From the NCBI GenBank assembly GCA_015655225.1, contig JAATFK010000546.1:1-10206 (forward strand): 10,206 nucleotides of DNA. The letters are read 5' to 3'. This document shows positions 1-6,463 of the stretch, in pieces. The DNA is from Solirubrobacterales bacterium (GTDB taxonomy: Bacteria; Actinomycetota; Thermoleophilia; Solirubrobacterales; Solirubrobacteraceae). The notes beneath the pieces are model-generated. The model made no database searches. It saw only the letters and a list, made by a program, of their open reading frames with translations, and was not told the origin of the DNA. The stretch's first letter is position 1. Each line of letters starts with the position of its first letter. The position numbers and the translations under genes were made by a program.

Positions 1-164
1 AACGCCGGAGCGTAGGCGTAGTCGGCCGCCAGGCTCGCCGTGCCCGAGACGACCCGCGGCGGCGTGAACGCGGCCGAGGCGACCGCGGGCGCGGCGGCCA
101 TCGACGCGACGGCGGCGAGCGCCGCGACGGCGACTCGCGGCGGCATGCGGTGCGCGCGGCTCAT
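1..164 (-). CDS. Exported protein, N-terminal fragment (cut by window edge)
   Basis: Reading leftward from the ATG at 162-164, the frame stays open to the window edge, giving about 54 residues. The start is MSRAHRMPPRVAVAALAAV: a basic n-region, then an Ala/Val-rich hydrophobic core ending in APAVASA, a good signal-peptidase I type signal peptide. The first mature residues (AFTPPRVVSGTASLAADYAY) resemble the start of the mature part of the upstream neighbour, which has APARVLDGPSS, so the two may be paralogues. The start codon overlaps the neighbour's stop as ATGA (161-164), suggesting translational coupling within one operon. A second in-frame ATG at 144-146 is a less likely start because it would lose the basic n-region and the ATGA junction. 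The mature function is not visible. Confidence 0.75.
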   Translation of the reverse strand, partial: MSRAHRMPPRVAVAALAAVASMAAAPAVASAAFTPPRVVSGTASLAADYAYAPA

Positions 165-2134
165 CGGATCTGCACCCGCTCGCGCCAGCGGCCGGCGTTG
201 CCGACCTTGTCGACGCTGCGCACGATGACCACCACGCGCATCGATCTCTTGTACCGGTGCTTGATCGTCGCCTTGCCCTTCACGACCTTCGTGTGGTCGC
301 CGAAGTCGATCCGCGTCGACGCCGTCTTCAGGCCGGAGGCGCCGTCATGGACTCTCACCTGGATCGTCCGGTGGGCGAGCTTGCGGATCGTCACCTGCGG
401 CGGGTTGACGTCCAGCTTCAGCTCGCTGTCGTTGCTGGGCGTCTGCTGGCCCGAGCCGTCGGTCGCGATCACCTGGACGTCGTGCGCGCCGTCGCCGAGC
501 GCCCGCGCCTTCAGCAGCAGGCTGCGGGTCGTCAGGCCGCGCGCCTCGACGACGCCGTCGATCACGACCGAGTAGGTGACCGAGCTGCTGATGCTCGCGC
601 TGCCGCCCCAGGTGATCTTCGCTTTCGCGGCGGGCACCCAGTCCTGCGGCGCCGCCGCGCTGAACGGCGCCGGCGTCGAGTTCGACATCGAGGCGAGCAC
701 CTGCGACTGCTCCGGGGAGCCCTGCCGGAACGCGACGAGCGCGTCGCCACGGTCGGACTGGCCGACCGAGAGGCCGTCGAGCGGACCGCTCAACGGCGCG
801 CTGAGGACGCCGGTCTGCCATCTCCTGTTCGGGAAGTCCTGGCGGATCCCGACGACCGGCAGGCCGTTCGGGGTGACGGTCTGCCACGCGACGACGCCGC
901 CGCCGGCCGGGTCGTGCGTGATCAGCGCCGGGTCCTGTGCGCCCGTCGCGAACGTGGCGGGCGCGCCCGTGCTGTCGTCGTCGCCCGAGGCGGTGCGCAC
1001 GGTGCCGTTCGCGGTGTAGCCGACGCGGAAGTTGCCGTCGTCGTCGAGCGAGACGCTCGGGACGCCGATCGTGGCCGCGCTGTCGAGCAGCGTCGGGCCG
1101 GCGAACAGCGCCGCGCCGCTGTCGGTCGAGACCGGCATCGAGTTGAGGAAGATGCTCGGGAGCTTGAGCGGCGACCCGGCCCCGCCGCTCAGCCGGAACG
1201 CCGCGCGGACCTCGTCCAGCTCGTTGGTGGAGACCGCGGGCGCGTCCGCGTCCGTCGTCACGGGCGCGCCGTTCAGCGTCATCGGGCTGACCGAGAGGAC
1301 GTTGCCGGGAGTCGCGCCGAAGAGGCGCCGGCCCCAGATGCGGGCGACGCCGTCGATGCTCGGCTCCTGCCACAGCACGACGCCGCCGGTGCCGGCGGAG
1401 TCGATCGCGACGACCGGCGCGTTCGCCGCGGTCGGCTTGCGCATCGTCACCTGTCCGCCGGTCAGGCGGTTGACGGCGCCCAGCGAGGACCAGGTGAGGC
1501 CGTTGAAGCGGGCGACGCGCACGTCGACCAGTTCGTCGCCGGTGCGCATCGGCGTGATGCCGCTCGTGTCTCCCGGTCCGAGCGCGTTGGTCACGACCCG
1601 GTAGGCGACGTAGGCCGAGCCGTTCGGAGCCATCGCGACCGACGGGTAGGCCGCCGTCCCGTCGCCGATGTCTCTCGGGTCGATCTGGATCGCGTCGCCG
1701 AAGCCGGTCGCGCCGGGGCCGATCACCGCGGACATCAGCTGGAAGTGGGCGGTGTGATCGCTGCGTGTCGCCCACGGCGTCGCCCAGACGACGACCAGCC
1801 GGCCGCCGTCGGCCGCCGCGATCGTCGGGAACGTGCCGGCATAGGGCTCGCCGCCGTCGACCTGCAGCGGGCGGCTCCACTGACCGCGCAGGTAGCGAAC
1901 CGCGAACACATGGGGGAGGCCGTTGACGATTCTGCGGTAGACGATGCCGCCGGTGCCGTCGGGCGCGAGCGCCGCGCCGTCGACGTCGAGGATCGTCGAG
2001 GAGGGGCCGTCGAGCACTCTCGCGGGAGCGATCTCGGCCTTGGCCGCGGTGGCCGCCCAACCGGTGGCCGCAAGCGCCGTCAGGACGAGGGCGAGCGTGA
2101 GCGGACGGATGTGGGACAGGCGGCGAACCATCAT
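161..2134 (-). CDS. Secreted propeller-repeat protein with C-terminal Ig/PKD-like domains
   Basis: This is a large extracellular or surface protein of about 657 residues. I start it at the ATG at 2132-2134 because it opens with MMVRRLSHIRP and a hydrophobic stretch ending ATAAKAE, a signal peptide. A GAGGGA lies 14 nt upstream, which is weak. The longer frame from 2173 would place a non-signal-like leader in front. The mature region carries eight repeats of the form P-x-[VI]-[AS]-x-x-x-x-G-x-x-x-V-x-W/Y/F, at roughly residues 56-68, 103-117, 164-178, 240-255, 299-313, 359-373, 402-417 and 452-469, as in beta-propeller blades. Residues about 494-576 look like a bacterial Ig/FN3-type domain. 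Residues about 577-657 look PKD-like, with a DFGDHTKV turn and a later HRYKRSMRVVV strand. No catalytic motif is visible, so a binding or structural role is more likely than an enzyme. It is ATGA-coupled to the next exported gene. Confidence 0.8.
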   Translation of the reverse strand: MMVRRLSHIRPLTLALVLTALAATGWAATAAKAEIAPARVLDGPSSTILDVDGAALAPDGTGGIVYRRIVNGLPHVFAVRYLRGQWSRPLQVDGGEPYAGTFPTIAAADGGRLVVVWATPWATRSDHTAHFQLMSAVIGPGATGFGDAIQIDPRDIGDGTAAYPSVAMAPNGSAYVAYRVVTNALGPGDTSGITPMRTGDELVDVRVARFNGLTWSSLGAVNRLTGGQVTMRKPTAANAPVVAIDSAGTGGVVLWQEPSIDGVARIWGRRLFGATPGNVLSVSPMTLNGAPVTTDADAPAVSTNELDEVRAAFRLSGGAGSPLKLPSIFLNSMPVSTDSGAALFAGPTLLDSAATIGVPSVSLDDDGNFRVGYTANGTVRTASGDDDSTGAPATFATGAQDPALITHDPAGGGVVAWQTVTPNGLPVVGIRQDFPNRRWQTGVLSAPLSGPLDGLSVGQSDRGDALVAFRQGSPEQSQVLASMSNSTPAPFSAAAPQDWVPAAKAKITWGGSASISSSVTYSVVIDGVVEARGLTTRSLLLKARALGDGAHDVQVIATDGSGQQTPSNDSELKLDVNPPQVTIRKLAHRTIQVRVHDGASGLKTASTRIDFGDHTKVVKGKATIKHRYKRSMRVVVIVRSVDKVGNAGRWRERVQIR

Positions 2135-2224
2135 GAGAGACGTCGGCGTCCCTCGAGCAACGCCGGGTCCCATCGTGAGGGCGGTGTTGACGCAGCGCCA
2201 CCCTTGTTCACGAAACGATCACAG

Positions 2225-2239
2225 CAATTCGGACAATTG
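2225..2239. repeat. Perfect inverted repeat CAATT-N5-AATTG in divergent promoter region
   Basis: Two 5-bp arms separated by CGGAC lie in an AT-richer island (about 2200-2262) between the divergent propeller-protein and CHAD genes. It overlaps TTGACG at 2237-2242 on the plus strand and TTGTCC on the minus strand, both -35-like. It could be an operator. The arms are short and chance cannot be excluded. Confidence 0.35.
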
Positions 2240-2286
2240 ACGGTGTTTGCGCTTGTTTACGGCCTCGCGGGGTCGGCGTGCACCGC

Positions 2287-2315
2287 GTGACCGCGGGCGT
2301 GCGCCGCGCTACCGT
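2287..2315 (+). promoter_or_regulatory. Candidate promoter of the CHAD-CYTH pair
   Basis: GTGACC at 2287-2292 and TACCGT at 2310-2315 are separated by 17 bp, the usual sigma70-type spacing. Four of six bases match in the -35 (TTGACA) and three in the -10 (TATAAT, with the TANNNT core kept). The predicted transcript start, near 2322, would leave a leader of about 27 nt containing GAGAGGA at 2334-2340, which sits 8 nt before the CHAD ATG. This is a match by eye only. Confidence 0.4.
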
Positions 2316-2348
2316 GGAACGGATTCATCCGACGAGAGGATCCGCTTC

Positions 2349-3272
2349 ATGGCCTACCGACTGAGCATCGCCGAGGACGTGCCCAGCAGCGTCCGCGCGA
2401 CCGCGCAGGAGCAGCTCGAGCGTGCGGCCGCCAAGCTGGAGGACCGCTCCGCCGACCCGGTCGTCGCGGTCCACGACGCGCGCAAGAGCCTCAAGAGAAC
2501 GCGCTCGCTGCTGCGCCTCGCCCGTCCCGCGCTCGGTCGCAAGGCCTACAGAGCCGAGAACGACGCCCTGCGCCTCGCCGGACTCTCGCTCTCCGGCACG
2601 CGTGACGCCGACGTGCTCGTCGAGACCGTGCAGGCGCTCGCCAAGCGCTTCGCCGGCCAGCTCCCGCTCGCCCAGTTCGAGACCCTGCGCGACGCGCTCG
2701 CGCGCGAGGCCGACGAGGGGCGCAGCGGCGACACGAGCCCCGATCGCGCCCAGCTCGGGGGCGTGTTGCGCGCCGCCGCCGAGCGCGCCGAGCAGTGGCC
2801 GCTCGACGGCGCCGACTGGGACCACCTGCTGGAGGTGATCGCCCGCGGCTACGAGCGCGGCGTCGAGACCTTCGCCGCCGCGCGCCACGAGCCGACGGTC
2901 GAGCACCTGCACGACTGGCGCAAGCGCGTGAAGGACCTCTGGTATCACGAGCGCCTGCTGCGCGACGCCTGGCCGGCGGTCCTCGACGCCCACGCCGAGG
3001 AGGCGCACGTCCTCTCCGAGCTGCTGGGCGACGACCACGACCTCGCGGTGCTGCGTCAGCGGCTCGCCAACGGCGTCGAGCTGCCGGCCGGCACGGTCAT
3101 CGACGCCGAGGCGCTGGAGCGGCTGATCGACGAGCGCCGCGACGAGCTGGAGGAGGAGTCGCGCCGTCTCGGCCGCCGCCTCTACGCCGAGACGCCGACC
3201 GCGTTCGCCCGCCGCCTCGGCCGTTACCTCCACGCCGGCCTGCGCGAGCAGGATCCCGGCGAGGTCGCCTGA
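2349..3272 (+). CDS. CHAD domain-containing protein
   Basis: A 307-residue, almost entirely helical, charge-rich protein with the conserved-histidine pattern of CHAD domains. Residues 41-57 hold the basic VHDARKSLKRTRSLLRL motif and 81-94 hold LSGTRDADVLVETV. Residues 188-200 repeat the basic His motif as HDWRKRVKDLWYH, and 226-235 hold LGDDHDLAVL. CHAD domains are known to bind inorganic polyphosphate and locate to polyphosphate granules, and they are often fused to or beside CYTH domains. Here the CYTH partner follows after 26 bp, so the two are probably co-transcribed and work on the same phosphate polymer. The start at 2349 is chosen for GAGAGGA 8 nt upstream. In-frame residues upstream (from 2247) are Arg-rich and out of keeping with the fold. 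The length fits a stand-alone CHAD protein. Confidence 0.92.
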   Translation: MAYRLSIAEDVPSSVRATAQEQLERAAAKLEDRSADPVVAVHDARKSLKRTRSLLRLARPALGRKAYRAENDALRLAGLSLSGTRDADVLVETVQALAKRFAGQLPLAQFETLRDALAREADEGRSGDTSPDRAQLGGVLRAAAERAEQWPLDGADWDHLLEVIARGYERGVETFAAARHEPTVEHLHDWRKRVKDLWYHERLLRDAWPAVLDAHAEEAHVLSELLGDDHDLAVLRQRLANGVELPAGTVIDAEALERLIDERRDELEEESRRLGRRLYAETPTAFARRLGRYLHAGLREQDPGEVA

Positions 3273-3298
3273 GCCGCGACGGGCTCGGCCGCGCCGCG

Positions 3299-3784
3299 AT
3301 GCCCGCCGGCACCGAGATCGAGCGCAAGTTCCTCCTGCCGGGCGTCCCCGACGGGCTCGACGCGCACCCGAGCGAGCGGATCGAGCAGGGCTACCTCGCG
3401 GTCACCGACGAGGTCGAGGTGCGCGTGCGCCGGCGCGGCGAGCGGACCTTCCTGACCGTCAAGTCGATCGGCGCCGGCACCCGCGTGGAGGAGGAGCTGG
3501 CGATCGACGAGCGCCGCTTCGCCTCGCTCTGGCCGCTGACCGAGGGCCGCCGCGTCGTCAAGGTCCGCACCGCGATCCCGGCCGGCGACGGCCTCACGAT
3601 CGAGCTGGACGTCTACGCGGACGCGCTCGCCGGCCTCGTCGTCGCCGAGGTCGAGTTCCCCAGCGAGGAGGCGGCGGCCGCCTGGCAGCCGCCGGAGTGG
3701 CTGGGCGAGGACGTGACCGACGACGCGCGCTTCAAGAACCGGACGCTTGCGCTGTCCGGGCTTCCGCACCCGCGTCCGCGCTGA
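3299..3784 (+). CDS. CYTH domain protein (triphosphate tunnel metalloenzyme family)
   Basis: A 161-residue stand-alone CYTH protein. The signature EIERK is at residues 6-10, and alternating charged beta strands follow: QGYL 30-33, VRVRRR 41-46, TVKS 53-56, EEE 64-66, VVKVR 86-90, IELDVY 101-106, EVEF 117-120 and DDARFKNR 141-148. In characterised relatives these Arg/Lys and Glu residues line a tunnel that binds triphosphate and divalent metal. Members include inorganic triphosphatases and class IV adenylate cyclases. With a CHAD neighbour, inorganic tri/polyphosphate hydrolysis is the better guess than cyclase. The ATG at 3299 puts EIERK near the N-terminus, as is usual. The C-terminal 53 bp overlap the convergent hydrolase gene. 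Confidence 0.9.
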   Translation: MPAGTEIERKFLLPGVPDGLDAHPSERIEQGYLAVTDEVEVRVRRRGERTFLTVKSIGAGTRVEEELAIDERRFASLWPLTEGRRVVKVRTAIPAGDGLTIELDVYADALAGLVVAEVEFPSEEAAAAWQPPEWLGEDVTDDARFKNRTLALSGLPHPRPR

Positions 3785-4592
3785 CGCGCAGGAACGCGCG
3801 CACGTCGCGGGCGAAGCGGGGATCGGCGACCGCCGTCGTGTGCCCGCGTCGCGGGTAGAGCAGCAGTCTCGCGCCGGGGATCAGCTCGGCCGTCTCGACG
3901 AACAGCTCGCGCTCGTAGAAGCGGTCGCGGGCGCCGCCGACCACGAGCGTCGGCGCGCGCACCTCGCCGAGCCGGGCGCGCACGTCGAAGTCGTCCTCGG
4001 CGTCGATCGTCGCGACCATGTCGTGCAGGTCGCCGGCGTGGGGGAAGAGCAGCGGGCCGACCGTCCAGAGGCCCGCGCCGACGAGCCGCTGCAGCGGCCC
4101 GGGCGCCAGCAGGTCGTTCGCGAGCAGGCGGAACGCGCCGCGCCGGTCGCCGCTGCGGGCGACCTCGCCGAGCTCGCGCTGCGAGCGCAGCCCCTCGCCG
4201 GCGAGACGGCCGGCGCTGGAGGCGACGACCAGCCGCCGCACCAGCTCGGGATGGTCGATCGCGAGCTGGAGGCCGATCGAGCCGCCGGTCGAGACGCCGA
4301 TCACGTCGACCGGCTCGCCGCCGAACGCCTCGCGGATCGCGGTCGCGTGCTCGGCCGCCAGCTCGGCCATCGAGATCCGCGCCGGCAGGCCGCTGCGGCG
4401 GTTGATCCAGTAGGCCGTCGCGTGCGCGCCGAACGGCCGGATCGAGGAGTAGGCCGACAGCCAGGCGAACCCGCGCGGGATCCCCGCCTCCGGCATCAGC
4501 CCGCCGAGCATCAGCAGCGGCGGGCCCGTACCGACCGCCAGGTACGGCAGGCCGCCGGGCAGGAGCCCGTCGCGGATCGGACAGCGAGCCAC
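3732..4592 (-). CDS. Alpha/beta hydrolase
   Basis: A 286-residue alpha/beta-hydrolase fold enzyme, probably cytoplasmic because no signal peptide is visible. The core strand is followed by an oxyanion-type GPPLLMLGG (residues 23-31). The nucleophile elbow is GVSTG with Ser101, the acid is probably Asp223 in VVGGARDRF, and the base is His251 in PRRGHTTAV. So the Ser-Asp-His triad is complete. A variable helical cap lies at about 125-205. The substrate cannot be told from sequence: esterase, lactonase or peptidase-like activity are all possible. The start is GTG at 4590-4592, 9 bp after the stop of the upstream small membrane-protein gene, suggesting one transcript. The 3' end overlaps the CYTH gene tail-to-tail by 53 bp. 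Confidence 0.88.
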   Translation of the reverse strand: MARCPIRDGLLPGGLPYLAVGTGPPLLMLGGLMPEAGIPRGFAWLSAYSSIRPFGAHATAYWINRRSGLPARISMAELAAEHATAIREAFGGEPVDVIGVSTGGSIGLQLAIDHPELVRRLVVASSAGRLAGEGLRSQRELGEVARSGDRRGAFRLLANDLLAPGPLQRLVGAGLWTVGPLLFPHAGDLHDMVATIDAEDDFDVRARLGEVRAPTLVVGGARDRFYERELFVETAELIPGARLLLYPRRGHTTAVADPRFARDVRAFLRVSADAGAEARTAQASGS

Positions 4593-4601
4593 GCCGGCGG
4601 T

Positions 4602-4820
4602 CTAGCTGCCGACGGTGCGCCGGAACAGCATGAAGCAGACGACCGCGAGCACCAGGGCGACGATCGGCAGGAAGGCACCGACGACGCCCGCGACGGCGAG
4701 CACGAGGCCGAGCACGCCGAGCACGCCGAGGGTGCCACTGGCGAGCACGAGCCGGAACGCGCGCTGCTCGCGCGTGCGACGCGAGAGGCGGTTGGGAGAA
4801 CGGCGCTGGAGATCGCTCAT
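4602..4820 (-). CDS. Small membrane protein with two predicted helices
   Basis: A 72-residue protein. The first about 20 residues are strongly basic and polar (MSDLQRRSPNRLSRRTREQR). Two hydrophobic stretches follow at about 23-44 and 47-66, rich in Leu/Val/Gly, and a short basic end (FRRTVGS). By the positive-inside rule both ends should face the cytoplasm, with a hairpin in the membrane. No family is recognised. ATG 4818-4820 is chosen because upstream in-frame sequence to 5036 is Ser/Arg-rich shadow of the opposite gene. GAGGTG directly abuts the ATG, too close for a normal ribosome site, so a GTG one codon earlier is possible. It lies 9 bp upstream of the hydrolase gene and is divergent from the gene at 4903. 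Confidence 0.7.
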   Translation of the reverse strand: MSDLQRRSPNRLSRRTREQRAFRLVLASGTLGVLGVLGLVLAVAGVVGAFLPIVALVLAVVCFMLFRRTVGS

Positions 4821-4902
4821 CACCTCATGATGGCAGGCTCGCCGAGGCGGCCCGTGGGGATTGCTGATTCGCGTGCCCGCGAGCGGGGTAGCCAAGGCGC
4901 AG

Positions 4903-5274
4903 ATGCCGACCGAGCCCGAGCCCGTCACCCTCGCCGAGATCGTCCGCCGGGCGGTCGAGATCTGCGATCCCGACCTCGCCGACGAGGCGCTCGGCCGCTT
5001 CGCGGAGGAGTTCGAGGACGCCGACGAGCCGGTCACGGCGGTGCTCGACGGCCTCGACGAGCGGCTCGCCGAGGCGGTCGCGGAGATCGACCACGAGCTG
5101 GAGGATCCGGCGGTCGCGATGGCGACCGCGGTCGTCCAGTACCTGGCGCATCGCCGCGACGAGCTGGACGGCGATCCCGACCACGTGCTGCGGCTCGCGG
5201 CGCGGGCGGAGTGGCGGGGCGACCCGCCCTCGGCCGTCGTGGCGTGGCTCGACGACCGCGGCGTCCAGCTCTAG
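4903..5274 (+). CDS. Hypothetical acidic helical protein
   Basis: I do not recognise this 123-residue protein. It is acidic (many Glu/Asp), has no signal peptide or membrane segment, and seems mostly helical. Features that stand out are AEIVRRAVEICDPDLADEAL (11-30), an acidic run around residues 34-42, and a conserved-looking WRGDPPSAVVAWLDDRG toward the end (104-120). ATG 4903 is preferred, with AAGG at 4894-4897 5 nt upstream. An in-frame TTG at 4861 and GTG at 4873 would add up to 14 residues. It leads a same-strand run with the two membrane proteins that follow (gaps 51 and 4 bp). That suggests co-expression but does not identify a function. Confidence 0.75.
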   Translation: MPTEPEPVTLAEIVRRAVEICDPDLADEALGRFAEEFEDADEPVTAVLDGLDERLAEAVAEIDHELEDPAVAMATAVVQYLAHRRDELDGDPDHVLRLAARAEWRGDPPSAVVAWLDDRGVQL

Positions 5275-5293
5275 CGAAACCCCCGCCCGACGC

Positions 5294-5314
5294 GGTCCCG
5301 CGATTCGGGGGACC
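5294..5314. repeat. Short hairpin-capable inverted repeat between genes
   Basis: GGTCCC at 5294-5299 pairs perfectly with GGGACC at 5309-5314 around a 9-nt loop. An alternative CCCG-CGATT-CGGG pairing uses the same bases. It fills the 51-bp gap before the AI-2E family gene. With no T-run it is not a standard terminator. It could be an attenuating or RNA-stabilising hairpin, or chance in GC-rich DNA. Confidence 0.3.
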
Positions 5315-5325
5315 CGTCTGAGACG

Positions 5326-6459
5326 ATGCCGCCGATGTTCTCCCGCTCCCTCGCGCGCAACGTGCTGACGATCACGCTGACGGTCGCCGGCGTGGTGCTC
5401 ACGCTGTGGCTGCTGTGGCTGCTGCGCAGACCGATCTCGTGGCTGATCGTCGCGACGTTCATCGCGGTCGCGCTGTCGGCGCCGGTCGGCTGGCTCTCGA
5501 AGCACATGCGCCGCGGCTTCGCGATCACGCTCTGCTTCTTCGGCCTGCTGCTGATCCCGGCGGCGATGATCGCCGTGATCGTCCCGCCGATCGTGAACGA
5601 GGGCTCCTCGCTGGTGAACCACGCGCCGAAGTACGCGCGCGACGTGGAGGACTGGGTCAACAAGAACAAGAAGCTGAAGAAGCTCGACAAGCAGTACGAC
5701 ATCACGACGAAGGTCCAGGACTACGCGAACAAGCTGCCGTCGAGACTGGGCGACGCCGCCTCCTGGCTCGGCGACCTCGGGCTCGGGCTGCTCAACTCGC
5801 TCTTCGCGGCCGTCACGATCCTGATCATGACCGCGTTCCTGCTCGCCAACGGCCCCCGCTGGCGCAGAAGAGTGCTGGAGCTGCAGCCGGAGGAGCGGGC
5901 CGAGCGGATGGCCTCGACGATCGACCGGATGGCGGCGGCGGTCGGCGCCTACGTCGCGGGCGCGCTGCTGCAGGCGGTCGTCGCCGGCGTCACGACCTTC
6001 ATCGTGCTGACGATCCTGGGGGTGCCGTTCGCCGGCCCGCTCGCGGTCGTGACCGGCGTCTTCGACCTGATCCCGATGGTCGGCGCAACGATCGCGGCCG
6101 TCTTCGTCGGGATCGTGACGCTGTTCGGGAGCTTCCCGCTCGACACGATCGTCTGGGTCGTGTGGGCGATCGCCTACCAGCAGATCGAGAACAACCTGAT
6201 CCAGCCGCGGATCCAGAACCGGGCGGTCGGCGTCCACCCGTTCGGGGTGATCGTCGCGGTGCTGTGCGGGGCCGAGCTGCTGGGGATACCGGGGGCGCTG
6301 CTGGCGGGCCCGGTCGCCGCCTCGATCCAGATCCTGATCGAGGACTGGTGGCAGTGGCGCGCCGAGCAGCGCGGCGAGGCGATCGCGACCGGGACGGTGA
6401 TCGTGCCGGCAGGGTCGCCGACGCCCGGCCCGCCGGTGCTCCCGCCGCCGCCTGAATAG
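5326..6459 (+). CDS. AI-2E family transporter (polytopic membrane protein)
   Basis: A 377-residue inner-membrane protein with the family architecture. Paired N-terminal helices lie at about 14-33 and 38-56, another at 65-88, a large extracytoplasmic-type loop at about 90-150, then clustered C-terminal helices at about 151-175, 205-265, 270-285 and 302-335. The family signatures are FDLIPMVGATI (246-256), QQIENNLIQPRI (285-296) and GIPGALLAGPV (320-330). Members are annotated as autoinducer-2 exporters, but others act as Na+/H+ antiporters or have unknown cargo, so the substrate should not be assumed. The loop is unusually Lys-rich (VNKNKKLKKLDKQ, 111-123). The C-terminus is a Pro-rich tail ending PPPPE. 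The ATG at 5326 is used; a second lies at 5335. The next gene starts 4 bp after the stop. Confidence 0.92.
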   Translation: MPPMFSRSLARNVLTITLTVAGVVLTLWLLWLLRRPISWLIVATFIAVALSAPVGWLSKHMRRGFAITLCFFGLLLIPAAMIAVIVPPIVNEGSSLVNHAPKYARDVEDWVNKNKKLKKLDKQYDITTKVQDYANKLPSRLGDAASWLGDLGLGLLNSLFAAVTILIMTAFLLANGPRWRRRVLELQPEERAERMASTIDRMAAAVGAYVAGALLQAVVAGVTTFIVLTILGVPFAGPLAVVTGVFDLIPMVGATIAAVFVGIVTLFGSFPLDTIVWVVWAIAYQQIENNLIQPRIQNRAVGVHPFGVIVAVLCGAELLGIPGALLAGPVAASIQILIEDWWQWRAEQRGEAIATGTVIVPAGSPTPGPPVLPPPPE

Positions 6460-6463
6460 ACCG

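Noticed and set aside
2171..2173. Upstream ATG as start of the propeller protein
   Set aside because: It has no ribosome site and would put a non-signal-like leader before a good signal peptide.
2237..2260. TTGACG as the -35 of the CHAD gene
   Set aside because: No convincing -10 lies 16-18 bp downstream, and the start would leave a long leader. GTGACC/TACCGT at 2287-2315 fits better.
257..2290. Long plus-strand open frame of 677 codons opposite the propeller protein
   Set aside because: It is Arg/Asp/Val-rich without domain motifs, and the opposite strand has a signal peptide and regular repeats. High GC content keeps stop codons rare in shadow frames.
2247..2348. N-terminal extension of the CHAD protein
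   Set aside because: The extra residues are Arg-rich and cross the putative promoter. A good ribosome site precedes the ATG at 2349.
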